A stretch of DNA of 50,232 nucleotides from an uncultured Clostridia bacterium. Lineage in GTDB: Bacteria > Bacillota > Clostridia > TANB77 > CAG-508. The notes beneath the pieces were generated by a model. That model was not told where the DNA came from. It made no database searches and was given only the letters and a program-made list of their open reading frames with translations. Made by a program: the position numbers and the translations under genes. The DNA lies in the NCBI GenBank assembly GCA_947585105.1, contig CANPWV010000007.1:1-50232 (forward strand), read 5' to 3'. Positions 38,490 to 46,801 of this stretch are shown piece after piece (within the stretch, counting starts at the first letter, position 1; each line of letters opens with the position of its first letter).

Positions 38490-38582
38490 TTGTCTACGTG
38501 TGGATCGAGTGATGACAGTAGTAATAAGAAAAATTTCATAAAATATTCATGTAGCGTTTTATCGCCTGAATTCAAAATATGA
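38490..38582 (+). CDS. Small 30-aa ORF, possible leader peptide
   Basis: From TTG 38490, with AGAAGG a few bases upstream, the ORF encodes MSTCGSSDDSSNKKNFIKYS then CSVLSPEFKI. It has two cysteines and a Ser/Asp-rich start. It lies between a strong promoter and a hairpin upstream of the GNAT gene. The ORF itself contains CATGTAG (38548-38554), complementary to the loop of that hairpin. This looks like a leader peptide or a small secreted or modified peptide; it has no known family. Confidence 0.5.
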   Translation: MSTCGSSDDSSNKKNFIKYSCSVLSPEFKI

Positions 38583-38634
38583 GTGATTTTTAAGTTTTAA
38601 CCTTTTAATATATTTTTAAAATCAATTCTTAATG

Positions 38635-38671
38635 AGCGCGTAAAATCTACATGTTTTATCGCGCTATTTTT
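38635..38671 (+). terminator. Attenuator-like hairpin upstream of the GNAT gene
   Basis: AGCGCG (38635-38640) and TAAAA (38641-38645) pair with TTTTA (38654-38658) and CGCGCT (38660-38665) around an eight-base loop, with one bulged T, followed by ATTTTT. The loop holds CTACATG (38647-38653), which can pair with CATGTAG in the leader ORF (38548-38554), giving two competing structures. Confidence 0.55.
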
Positions 38672-38704
38672 GCGCAAAAAATGTATTAAAAGGAGAAAAT
38701 AAAA

Positions 38705-39163
38705 ATGAAAATTGTTGAGTATGTTAATGAATATAAGAATAATGTAAATAATTTAATGTATGAAATACTTGTTAGTGAATATGGTTTTAACCAATTTGGA
38801 GATGATATTTTAAGTTCTGAAAATAACGAATATTGTATGGGAAACAATAAACTTTGGATTGCTATGGAAAATGGCGAAATTATTGGAACAACTGGAATTA
38901 TTGAAGTGTCAGATAAACACGCCATTCTTAAAAAAATCTATGTAAAAGAATCTCATAGAGGACATGGAATTGCCCAAAAATTATTAAATCAATGTTTAGA
39001 CTACGCTAGAAATATTGGCTATGACTATGTATTTTTAGAGACTTATAATAGATTAGAAAGAGCTAGAGCTTTTTATTCTAAAAATGGATTTTTAGAATAT
39101 GACGATGGTTATGAAAAAACTCAAGGAGATGAAATTAGATATAGATTAAATTTAAAAGACTAA
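38705..39163 (+). CDS. GNAT-family N-acetyltransferase
   Basis: 152 aa. The GNAT fold is clear: LWIAMENGEIIGTTGIIEVS, AILKKIYVKESHRGHGIAQK (acetyl-CoA-binding motif A, R-G-x-G-x-A) and DYVFLETYNRLERARAFYSK NG. AGGAG precedes ATG 38705. The substrate cannot be told. A long leader with a small ORF and a hairpin suggests that its expression is conditional. Confidence 0.9.
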   Translation: MKIVEYVNEYKNNVNNLMYEILVSEYGFNQFGDDILSSENNEYCMGNNKLWIAMENGEIIGTTGIIEVSDKHAILKKIYVKESHRGHGIAQKLLNQCLDYARNIGYDYVFLETYNRLERARAFYSKNGFLEYDDGYEKTQGDEIRYRLNLKD

Positions 39164-39186
39164 AGCTTTAAAAACTTTAGTCTTTT
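39154..39186. terminator. Bidirectional terminator overlapping the GNAT and glycosyltransferase ends
   Basis: AAAAGACTAAAG (39154-39165) pairs perfectly with CTTTAGTCTTTT (39175-39186). It includes both stop-codon regions of the convergent genes. Confidence 0.88.
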
Positions 39187-40838
39187 TCATTATTAAACCA
39201 TGAAATATAATCAAATTCGTCATAATGTTTTAAACCTGTTTCACCATTTAAAAATTCATAAATATGACCTACTTCTACTTGATTTTCATATCCTTTTATA
39301 TAGCAAGCAGACTTAAACTCTGGATAATCTAAATGTGTGAAAACAACTTTATTTTTATATTCAAGAGAATCAAATTCTTTTAAATCTTCATAAGTACAAC
39401 CATCTTTATCTGTCATCATTATAAAAATATTATCATAATTAATTCTCTTTTTTCTTTCTTCCCATTTATTTTCGGCTTCTTCTTCTGATTTATAATGCAT
39501 AAAATAAACTCTTATATCATCTAAAACACCAATTGGATAATTCTTTCCCTCTTCTTTTACAAAACTTAATTTTAAACTCATATAATATTTTAAATTTTTT
39601 ACTAATTTTATAAAGTCCTTTGGAAATAAATATAAATTAACTGTTGGGGAATTAAATCTTTGACCTAAATCATGAAGAATAAATCCTCCATTACAATTAC
39701 TACTAATAACAGAAAAATTTGTATTTTTAAGTTTTGCCCTATTTTCGCTATTTACTATTTCTCTTAATCTTAAATTTTCTGTAGTAGCATCTTCATTTTT
39801 AACTTTTTCATGTATAAGCAAACTTAATTCATTTGCAAATGTAGCTATATCATTTGAACTATAAACTCTTTTTATAAGATTTAATAAAACAACTTCTAGT
39901 TCATCATCTTTTACATTTTTTTCTATTAACTCTATATTTTCTTCATAAAATTTTCTAAAAGAATCTGTTAAAAACTTAAGCTTTTCTTCTTTATCAGGGC
40001 TTTCTTCTTTTCTTACTTTTCCTGAAAGCTCAACACAGTTACTTAAATATCTCATACAAATTTTATAAATTATATTATCAATATTATTTTTCTTATAAAA
40101 TTCTATTGAATCTAATGAAGCTTCTAAACAATTCTTTATTCTACTTAATTTAATTGCTTTTCTCATAACACTATTATCAGATTGAATATAACCATATAAA
40201 TATTTATTTGAAACAACAATTTTATTACACTTAAATAAAATTTTATGTGTTGTAAATTCGTCTTCATGAACTTTTCCTACAATAAAAGTAACATCATCTA
40301 AAACTTTTCTTTTATATAGTTTATTCATTACAACAACTTCTTGAATATAAGGCTCTTCTTCAACTCCGTAATATATATTTGTAGCTTCTCTTCCATCTAT
40401 TACTTCTTCGCTAATTTCAATTTTTGAATTTGCCTCATTCAAAATTTTATCAGTATTATCAATTGATTCACTAGCAATTCTTAAAAATTTACATTGAGCA
40501 ATATCTGAATCATATTTCTTAATTAATTCATATAAATATTGATAAAAATCTGGAGGTATTATATCATCACTATCTATAAATGAAACAAAATCTCCTGTAA
40601 TAACTTTTAAACCTTCATTTCTAGCCGTTGAGGCTCCCCCATTTTCTTTATGGATAACTTTAATTCTATTATCTTTTTTTGATAAATCATTAGCTATTTT
40701 TCCAGAATTATCAGTTGAACCATCATCAATTAATATAATTTCTAAATTTTTATAAGTTTGATTTAAAATACTATTCACGCATTTTTCTAAATATTTTTCA
40801 ACATTATAAACTGGAATTATAATACTAATTTTTTCCAT
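39177..40838 (-). CDS. Two-domain protein: family 2 glycosyltransferase plus DUF1919
   Basis: 553 aa. The N-terminal GT-A domain is canonical: MEKISIIIPVYNVEKYLEKC, IDDGSTDNSG, NGGASTARNEG, FIDSDDIIPPDFY (D-x-D). The region from about residue 370 matches the exopolysaccharide-associated DUF1919 family (SVISSNCNGGFILHDLGQRF, SPTVNLYLFPKDFIKLVKNL, FIMMTDKDGC, VVFTHLDYP). The fusion suggests one polypeptide performs two steps in polymer decoration. It begins just downstream of the other glycosyltransferase-like gene; the two are one base apart and surely co-transcribed. Confidence 0.88.
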   Translation of the reverse strand: MEKISIIIPVYNVEKYLEKCVNSILNQTYKNLEIILIDDGSTDNSGKIANDLSKKDNRIKVIHKENGGASTARNEGLKVITGDFVSFIDSDDIIPPDFYQYLYELIKKYDSDIAQCKFLRIASESIDNTDKILNEANSKIEISEEVIDGREATNIYYGVEEEPYIQEVVVMNKLYKRKVLDDVTFIVGKVHEDEFTTHKILFKCNKIVVSNKYLYGYIQSDNSVMRKAIKLSRIKNCLEASLDSIEFYKKNNIDNIIYKICMRYLSNCVELSGKVRKEESPDKEEKLKFLTDSFRKFYEENIELIEKNVKDDELEVVLLNLIKRVYSSNDIATFANELSLLIHEKVKNEDATTENLRLREIVNSENRAKLKNTNFSVISSNCNGGFILHDLGQRFNSPTVNLYLFPKDFIKLVKNLKYYMSLKLSFVKEEGKNYPIGVLDDIRVYFMHYKSEEEAENKWEERKKRINYDNIFIMMTDKDGCTYEDLKEFDSLEYKNKVVFTHLDYPEFKSACYIKGYENQVEVGHIYEFLNGETGLKHYDEFDYISWFNNEKD

Positions 40839-40839
40839 A

Positions 40840-42084
40840 TTAATTTTCCTCTTTTATTTTAAATTTTATTTCATCCCAAACTCTATTTACTTCTAGATAT
40901 TCATTATAATGAGTTTCAACAGATTTATCATAAACTTGTAATTCTTGAATTAAGTTTCTAAAATCGCAAGTATTAAATTGCTTTGACATTATATCAACAC
41001 TTTTCTCTAAATAATTTAAGGAATTATCTATAATTTTTCTATAATTTTTTCTATCATTTATATAAAAATATAATGGTTTATATTTTGTCCAACCTAGAGT
41101 AGCTTTATAAAATCTTTGCTCTATTCCATTATCTTCTAACTCAACACTTAAAGGCTTTGTTGGAAATTTATCTTTCATTAATCCAGTAAATTTCAAAAAT
41201 CCATCATGAAAATGATAAACTGGAACAGAAGTTACTTTTGTTTCTTTTGGAACCGTAGCACAAGCAAACATAGAATCTTCTCCTCTAGCACCAGGCGGAT
41301 TATAAAAAGCTGGAATTTTATCTAAATGTTCCAAATTCAAGCAAAGATTTGATCCGTAAATAATTGGAACTTCTCCTTTTTTACTTATAACTCTTGGATC
41401 AGAATTTAATATTTCATTTGTAGCGTATCCTAAAAATCCATCTTTTTTTCTAGTTTTTTTAACTTCATCCCAAGAAATGACTTCATTTGAAATTCCGTTT
41501 ATAAAATCTTTATAGTTTTCTTCTGTAAAATCTTTATTATATTTTATATATGGTATTGGGCTCATTACCCCACATCTATAGCCACAAGTAATATCAGAGT
41601 CTTTTATAACTTCTAAATGTTTCAAAATAGTAGGTTGTTTTTTCCAAGAAATTTTATCATTTTCTCTTGTAACAGCTAAAGGATATTCATCATCATCCCA
41701 AAAAAGTAAGTAATCAATTTTTTCTTTTAAAGCATAATAAAGAATAGCGTTTCTCGCTTTTCCGTATCCTTTACCTGTAAATATTTCAGCCTCTGATGTT
41801 TTTAGACCATATTTTGATATTAATATTTTAATTGTTTCGTCAACTTCTTCAGGAGTAATATATTTTATATTAACATATTTATATGTTTCAGGCAAAATAC
41901 TATAGAAGTCAGTTCTAGTAGTGAATTGATAACCCAAATCAAACAATATAAATACAGTAATATTTACATTAATATCTAAATTTTGAACTTGACTATTCAA
42001 ATATTTACAATATGAATTTATAATTTTACATACATTTGGTCTTCCAGTAATAAATCCTATACCAAAATTTATATTACCGTTCAT
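40840..42084 (-). CDS. Putative glycosyltransferase
   Basis: 414 aa with a Rossmann-like N-terminus (NINFGIGFITGRPNVCKIIN), a GYGKARNAILYYALKEKIDY element and an acidic LLFWDDDEYPLAVTREN motif typical of metal-binding D-x-D sites in GT-A enzymes. I do not recognise the exact family. Its close coupling with the downstream DUF1919 glycosyltransferase argues for surface polysaccharide synthesis. The 233-base gap upstream, before the divergent coat genes, holds two copies of AAATTTAGGTTTTT but no gene. Confidence 0.7.
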   Translation of the reverse strand: MNGNINFGIGFITGRPNVCKIINSYCKYLNSQVQNLDINVNITVFILFDLGYQFTTRTDFYSILPETYKYVNIKYITPEEVDETIKILISKYGLKTSEAEIFTGKGYGKARNAILYYALKEKIDYLLFWDDDEYPLAVTRENDKISWKKQPTILKHLEVIKDSDITCGYRCGVMSPIPYIKYNKDFTEENYKDFINGISNEVISWDEVKKTRKKDGFLGYATNEILNSDPRVISKKGEVPIIYGSNLCLNLEHLDKIPAFYNPPGARGEDSMFACATVPKETKVTSVPVYHFHDGFLKFTGLMKDKFPTKPLSVELEDNGIEQRFYKATLGWTKYKPLYFYINDRKNYRKIIDNSLNYLEKSVDIMSKQFNTCDFRNLIQELQVYDKSVETHYNEYLEVNRVWDEIKFKIKEEN

Positions 42085-42317
42085 AAATAGCTCCTTGAAT
42101 ATTGTATCAATTGACTACAATTATACTAAAAATTTAGGTTTTTGTCAAATTTTATAAAACTCATATTTTCCTAACAAATTTAGGTTTTTTTTTAATCTAT
42201 AAATCCTATTAATAAGACAAGTTTTTTTAACTTTTAGTTTCAATATTTTTAAAAAATTTTACATATTTTCTAATTTTTAGCAAATACTAATAAAAATTTT
42301 AAAGGAGGATTAAGACT

Positions 42318-42491
42318 TTGACAGGGAAAGAACTTTTATATGTTGAAGATGCTCTAGGCCATGAGCAATTTCTTAAAAAATGTGCTTGTAACACATCAAA
42401 CCAATTACAAGATCAAGTTTTAAAAGATTATTTAAAGGAGTTAGAAACAAAACATGAAACTTTATTTAATCAATTTTTAGATTTACTTTAA
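42318..42491 (+). CDS. Small spore coat-associated protein
   Basis: 57 aa from TTG 42318 with a strong AAAGGAGG site upstream: MTGKELLYVEDALGHEQFLK, then KCACNTSNQLQDQVLKDYLK. The helical pattern and its position right before a CotF-like gene match the small partner proteins of CotF pairs. It is probably expressed in the mother cell. Confidence 0.7.
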   Translation: MTGKELLYVEDALGHEQFLKKCACNTSNQLQDQVLKDYLKELETKHETLFNQFLDLL

Positions 42492-42501
42492 GGAGGAAAT
42501 T

Positions 42502-42744
42502 ATGGAAGATAAAGATTTAATGGAAAATCATTTACTTTTAGTAAAAGGAATTTGTGATTTATATCTACATGGAATGATTGAATCTACATCTCAAGATGTT
42601 CACACTCAATTTCAAAACGCCCTAAATGAGGAATTAAACATTCAAAACAAATTATACAATCTTATGAAAGACAGAGGTTGGTACAAAACTGATGAAGCTG
42701 AAAGCAACAAAATAGCTATGGCAAAAGCAAAATTTGGAAATTAA
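42502..42744 (+). CDS. CotF-family spore coat protein
   Basis: 80 aa: MEDKDLMENHLLLVKGICDL, then YLHGMIESTSQDVHTQFQNA and KLYNLMKDRGWYKTDEA. The KD(R/K)GWY segment is typical of the CotF ferritin-like fold. It follows the 57-aa gene by ten bases with its own AAGGAGG. Confidence 0.85.
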   Translation: MEDKDLMENHLLLVKGICDLYLHGMIESTSQDVHTQFQNALNEELNIQNKLYNLMKDRGWYKTDEAESNKIAMAKAKFGN

Positions 42745-42756
42745 AAAAGCCCCCAA

Positions 42757-42792
42757 AAATAAAGGTTTGACGATTTTATCAAACCTTTATTT
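42757..42792 (+). terminator. Terminator after the coat genes
   Basis: AAATAAAGGTTTGA (42757-42770) pairs perfectly with TCAAACCTTTATTT (42779-42792), followed by TTT. It separates the coat genes from sigG. Confidence 0.9.
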
Positions 42793-42798
42793 TTTAAC

Positions 42799-42829
42799 TG
42801 AATATTTTTTCATTTTTTTGGAAATACTT
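42799..42829 (+). promoter_or_regulatory. Putative forespore (SigF/SigG) promoter of sigG
   Basis: TGAATA (42799-42804) and AATACTT (42823-42829) with 18-base spacing, 32 bases upstream of the start codon. The same elements precede spoIIQ. Bacillus sigG is transcribed by SigF and then by itself. Confidence 0.6.
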
Positions 42830-42860
42830 ATTTTAATAAAATAATTTTTAAGGAGTATTT

Positions 42861-43636
42861 ATGATTAATAAAGTTGAAATTGCTAATATCAATACTTCAA
42901 AATTGCCAAAATTAGATGCTATACAAAACAAAGAATTATTTTTAAAAATGAAAAATGGAGATAAACAAGCTCGTGAAGAATTAATAAATCGGAAATTTAA
43001 GATTAGTTTTAAGTATTGTTCAAAGGTTTACTACAAGAGGAGAAAATCCTGACGATTTATTTCAAGTTGGAGTTGTCGGTTTAATTAAAGCAATCGACAA
43101 TTTCAATATAGATTTAGACGTTCAGATGAGCACTTATTGTGTTCCTATGATTATAGGAGAAATTAGAAGATATTTAAGAGACAACAATATAGTTAGAGTT
43201 AGTCGTTCTATAAGAGATTTAGCTTACAAAGTTTTACAGTCTAAAGAAAAATTATCAAAAGAAACAAATAAAGAACCGACAATTGAAGAAATTGCAAAAG
43301 ATTTAGGTGTTGAAAAAGAAGATGTCGCAATGAGTTTAGACGCGATTCAAGACCCTATTTCACTTCAAGAGCCAGTGTACAACGACAGTAGCGACCAAAT
43401 TTATGTTATGGATCAAGTCAAAGATAAGAAAAACACTGATGAAAACTGGGCTGAAACGATTACAATTTCTGAAGCAATAAAACATTTAAATGACAAAGAA
43501 AAAACAATTATTGACCAAAGATTTTTCAAACGGAAGAACTCAAATGGAAGTTGCTGAAGAAATTGGAATTTCGCAAGCTCAAGTTTCCAGAATCGAAAAA
43601 AGCGCACTTCTTCATATAAAAAGACTATATAAATAA
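42861..43636 (+). CDS. sigG: Sporulation sigma factor G with two CGG +1 frameshifts
   Basis: SigG runs the late forespore programme. The N-terminus MINKVEIANINTSKLPKLDA is typical. CGG at 42990-42992 follows AAT; skipping C gives ELINGNLRLVLSIVQRFTTR with Gly44, where Bacillus has LIKGNLRLVLS. The core reads DDLFQVGVVGLIKAIDNFNI and YCVPMIIGEIRRYLRDNN. A second CGG at 43531-43533 follows AAA; skipping C gives RFFKGRTQMEVAEEIGISQA with Gly224, matching the (Q/K)G(K/R)TQ(M/V) helix-turn-helix entry. Total 257 aa, close to the 260 of Bacillus. CGT at 42972-42974 encodes Arg in the usual way. Without both shifts no DNA-binding region 4 is made. Confidence 0.97.
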
Positions 43637-43640
43637 TATA

Positions 43641-43688
43641 AAAACTGGCTAAACTATAGGCTTTCAAACCTATAGTTTAGCCAGTTTT
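43641..43688. terminator. Perfect 20-bp bidirectional terminator between sigG and sigE
   Basis: The arms at 43641-43660 and 43669-43688 are exactly complementary with an eight-base loop and A/T tracts on both sides. The sigE stop codon lies within it. Confidence 0.93.
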
Positions 43689-44408
43689 ACTAAGTATATC
43701 TTTTCTCATTTTTTTCATAATTTTCTTTTCAATTCTTGAAATATAACTCTGTGAAATTCCTAAAATATCAGCAACCTCTTTTTGAGTTTTTTCTTTTCCT
43801 TGAAGACTTGCTCCAAACCTTAATTCCATTATCTCTTTTTCTCTTTGACTCAACTTCTCAATTGCTGCTCTCAAAAGCTTTCTATCTGTTTCATCTTCTA
43901 TTCTTTTTGAAGTTATATCTCCATCTGTTCCCAATACATCTGAAAGCAAAAGCTCATTTCCATCCCCATCTTTATTTAATGGCTCATCGATAGAGACTTC
44001 TGTTTTTATTTTTGTTGTCCTTCTAAGTTGCATCAAAATCTCGTTTTCTATACATCTTGACGCGTAAGTCGCAAGTTTTATATTTTTTCCAACATTAAAA
44101 GTATTTATTGCCTTCATAAGCCCAATCGTTCCAACAGATATTAAATCTTCTAAGTCCATTCCCGTATTTTCAAACTTTTTAGCAATATAGACCACTAATC
44201 TTAAATTTCTTTGTGCAAGTATTTGTTTAGAATTTTCATCATTTTCTAAGTTCTTTAAAATTTCTTCTTCCTCTTTTGGATCTAACGGAGGAGGTAATGT
44301 TTGATTTCCTTTAATATAAAAAACTGGAAATTTAGTGTTTTTTCCTCTTTCAAAATATTTCCTATAAATTTCCAAAATCTTATTTTTCAATACTTTTAAT
44401 AAATCCAT
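43677..44408 (-). CDS. sigE: Sporulation sigma factor E precursor
   Basis: Pro-SigE (243 aa) from ATG 44408 (AAAGGAGAG upstream). The N-terminal amphipathic pro-segment [20 protein letters not shown] is removed by SpoIIGA before SigE acts in the mother cell. Region 2 is [20 protein letters not shown] and [20 protein letters not shown]; region 4 ends [20 protein letters not shown]. Located directly after spoIIGA. No zero-frame CGG is present. Confidence 0.97.
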   Translation of the reverse strand: MDLLKVLKNKILEIYRKYFERGKNTKFPVFYIKGNQTLPPPLDPKEEEEILKNLENDENSKQILAQRNLRLVVYIAKKFENTGMDLEDLISVGTIGLMKAINTFNVGKNIKLATYASRCIENEILMQLRRTTKIKTEVSIDEPLNKDGDGNELLLSDVLGTDGDITSKRIEDETDRKLLRAAIEKLSQREKEIMELRFGASLQGKEKTQKEVADILGISQSYISRIEKKIMKKMRKDILSKTG

Positions 44409-44454
44409 ACTCTCTCCTTTAAACAAAATCTATTTAGGTTTTTCTTTATGGTAC

Positions 44455-45320
44455 CTATAAACCAATTATTGCACCATATTCATCTGAATAGCCAGATAAA
44501 TTATCTTCATAAATTCCTATAATTGCTTCTTTTTTAGTAATTTCATCTTCAGAATATATTTTTATGTAATCAGGTTTGAAACCAAGTAATAGTCCATTTT
44601 TATTTCCTAATGATGCAAACGGAATAATTCTAAATTTGTAATTATATATCTTAGAATTTGAATCTCCTAACCACTTCCCCTCTAAAATATTTTTAATATT
44701 ATCTAAAACAAAACTATCTATCAAACCATTTAAAACATTTTTTTCAACGATAACAACAGGCAAATTTGAAATCGCTTCTTTAAGAAGATTTCCGCGAATC
44801 TATAAGTGCTTTTGTCTTAACCATCTTCCCATTATTCCAAATTTCTATATCACAGTACTTTAGAAATTTTTTCTTAATACTTTTTAAAACAAAAACTATC
44901 AAGAAAAATCCAAAAATTCCGCCGTATTAAAGCCATTTTCACTGGATATAATCCTAAAAAATGTCCTTCATTTAAAACTATTTTTTGAGAATCAACTAAA
45001 AACATAAACATAAAGCTTGATCCTCCAAATGTAATTGTTGTTAAGAAAAATACACCTAAATTTTTTAAAAAAATTTTCTTGTTTTTATACCCAAAAGCTA
45101 TTAAAACAATCAAAAATGAAAATACAATTTTCAAAATAAAACTATTTATTCCTAAAATAAAACTAATTACTGTAAAAAGGCTCCCAATAAAGCTTCCAAA
45201 GATTAATCGAAAGAAATTAAATTTATTATTGCAAATAATTTCTGTTGCAAATAAAATTATAAAATCTAATATTAAATTTTCTATAAACACAACATCAACA
45301 TAAATAATCATTCCTAACAT
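44455..45320 (-). CDS. spoIIGA: SpoIIGA pro-SigE protease with two CGG +1 frameshifts
   Basis: SpoIIGA is a membrane aspartic protease that matures SigE. The N-terminus YVDVVFIENLILDFIILFAT and about five membrane segments match. At 44924-44922 the sequence is ATA CGG CGG AAT; skipping the first C gives KMALIGGIFGFFLIVFVLKS (Gly133-Gly134), so two zero-frame CGG triplets in tandem are solved by one shift. A second site, CGG at 44794-44792 after TCG, gives KTKALIDSGNLLKEAISNLP with Gly176: this is the D-[ST]-G catalytic motif, so the active site exists only if the shift yields glycine. Total 287 aa. ATG 45320 lacks a good Shine-Dalgarno sequence; ATG 45311 is an alternative. Confidence 0.93.
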
Positions 45321-45367
45321 ATTATAAAGCTTATTCTTTCAAAAAAATGTCATATCGTATTGTAGAA

Positions 45368-45417
45368 AAAAAGAATCTATCAAACTTTTTCGATAAGAAA
45401 GTTTAATAGATTCTTTT
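45368..45417 (-). terminator. Terminator after rplT
   Basis: AAAAAGAATCTAT (45368-45380) pairs with ATAGATTCTTTTT (45406-45418), and AAACTTT (45382-45388) pairs with AAAGTTT (45398-45404), leaving one mismatch and a nine-base loop. It ends the infC-rpmI-rplT operon. Confidence 0.92.
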
Positions 45418-45489
45418 TATAGACAAAAAATAAAACACTTGACTATTTTCAAGCGTTTCATTTTTAATATATTATAAATTTGTGAAAAA

Positions 45490-45840
45490 TTAAGCTTTTT
45501 TAGCAATTTCAACTATTTCTGTAAAAGCTTTTGGATCAGATACTGCTATTTCAGCAAGCATTTTTCTGTTAATTGTAACATTAGCTTTTTTTAATCCTGA
45601 AATTAAATTACTATAAGTAATTCCATTTAATCTTGCAGCAGCGTTGATTCTAGTAATCCATAATTTTCTAAAATCGCTCTTTCTATCTTTTCTTCCTACA
45701 TAGGCGTACATTCCAGATTTCATAACTGCTTGTTTTGCTGTTCTATATCTGTAATGTTTAGCACCAAAATAACCTTTTGCTTGTTTAATAACTTTTTTAT
45801 GTCTAGCTCTTGTTGTTCTAGCTGTTTTAACTCTTGCCAT
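45490..45840 (-). CDS. rplT: 50S ribosomal protein L20
   Basis: 116 aa, [20 protein letters not shown], with the globular part ending [19 protein letters not shown]. An early 23S assembly protein; in Bacillus it also represses its own operon through the infC leader. All its arginines that I checked near the start are AGA. Confidence 0.98.
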   Translation of the reverse strand: MARVKTARTTRARHKKVIKQAKGYFGAKHYRYRTAKQAVMKSGMYAYVGRKDRKSDFRKLWITRINAAARLNGITYSNLISGLKKANVTINRKMLAEIAVSDPKAFTEIVEIAKKA

Positions 45841-45878
45841 TATTTATTCCTCCTTAAATTCTAATTCTACAATTTTTA

Positions 45879-46079
45879 TTATTGATATGGTAATAATTTC
45901 TTAACATGTTCTTTATAAGTACTACTTACCATTCCGTCTTGTACTCTAGCTGTCATTTTTTGTCTTTTTGTTTTGTTAGCTAATAAGTGTCTTCTATTAG
46001 CTTTTGTTCTTTTTACTTTTCCTGTTCCAGTAAAACCATATCTTTTACTAGCAGCTTTGTTTGTTTTTAATTTTGGCAT
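45879..46079 (-). CDS. rpmI: 50S ribosomal protein L35
   Basis: 66 aa from ATG 46079: [20 protein letters not shown], then [20 protein letters not shown]. The gene lies between infC and rplT, as usual. An upstream in-frame codon at 46127 is not family-like and is rejected. Confidence 0.97.
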   Translation of the reverse strand: MPKLKTNKAASKRYGFTGTGKVKRTKANRRHLLANKTKRQKMTARVQDGMVSSTYKEHVKKLLPYQ

Positions 46080-46135
46080 TTTTTTTCTCCTTTCGTCCAA
46101 AACAATTATAAGTTTTAAGTTTAACATTATTATAT

Positions 46136-46645
46136 TTAAGCTTTTTTAGCTAATATAACAAATAAATTTTTACCCTCTAACAAAGGCTTTTTTTCTGGAC
46201 TTGAAATATCACTTAAATCCTCGATGAACTTATTTAAAATATCTTCTCCAAGTTTAACATTATTAAATTCTCTTCCTCTAAATCTCAAAGTAATTTTTAC
46301 TTTATTTCCAGCTTCTATAAAGCTTCTGGCATTTCTACTTTTAAATTCAAAGTCATGTGAACCAATATTTGGAGTTACTCTAATTTCTTTAAGCTCAACT
46401 GCCTTTTGATTTCTTCTAGATTCTTTTTCTTTTTTAGCTTGCTCAAACTTATATTTTCCATAGTTCATAATTTTACAAACTACTGGACTAGCTTGTGGCG
46501 CAACTAAAACTAAGTCCAAGTTTCTTTCTTCAGCTTTTTCTATTGCTTCATCTAGTGATAAGATTCCTAGTTTTTCTCCATCTTCATCAATTACTTGAAC
46601 TTCTTTTTCTCTAATTTGCCTGTTAATAGGTAATTCTTGTTTTAT
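46136..46645 (-). CDS. infC: Translation initiation factor IF-3, probable AUA start
   Basis: IF-3 (169 aa) blocks subunit joining and proofreads start codons. The family sequence begins [20 protein letters not shown]. Directly upstream the frame shows ACT ATA AAA with AGGAGG nine bases before ATA and no ATG, GTG or TTG in a suitable place, so the start is most likely ATA at 46645-46643. infC commonly uses AUU in other bacteria, which lets IF-3 repress itself; an AUA start would serve the same purpose. The C-terminal domain is complete ([20 protein letters not shown]). Confidence 0.95.
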   Translation of the reverse strand: MKQELPINRQIREKEVQVIDEDGEKLGILSLDEAIEKAEERNLDLVLVAPQASPVVCKIMNYGKYKFEQAKKEKESRRNQKAVELKEIRVTPNIGSHDFEFKSRNARSFIEAGNKVKITLRFRGREFNNVKLGEDILNKFIEDLSDISSPEKKPLLEGKNLFVILAKKA

Positions 46646-46672
46646 AGTAAAACACCTCCTAAAATACAAAAA

Positions 46673-46700
46673 AATTTGACTTGTTTTAAGAAGTCAAATT
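46673..46700 (-). terminator. Attenuator terminator in the infC leader
   Basis: AATTTGACTT (46673-46682) and AAGTCAAATT (46691-46700) form a perfect stem, and the minus-strand transcript continues with TTTTTT just before the infC ribosome binding site. A second leader hairpin (46706-46713 with 46736-46743, AAATATCT/AGATATTT) and a CCTTAT/ATAAGG hairpin lie upstream. This matches the layout of L20-controlled leaders of infC-rpmI-rplT in Firmicutes. Confidence 0.82.
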
Positions 46701-46801
46701 TAAATAAATATCTTATTTTCGGATTAAAATAATCTAGATATTTAACCTTATAATCTAAACGAAATAAGGTGAGAACACAAATTTCTTCTTAAAACATAAA
46801 T

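Noticed and set aside
42085..42317. Duplicate AAATTTAGGTTTTT as a mobile-element end
   Set aside because: Only short A/T-rich similarity with no coding content between; it is more likely chance or divergent promoter sequence.
43413..43667. ORFs antisense to sigG and other genes
   Set aside because: They are shadow frames of conserved genes, rich in Phe/Leu/Ser from A/T-rich complement, with no ribosome binding sites.
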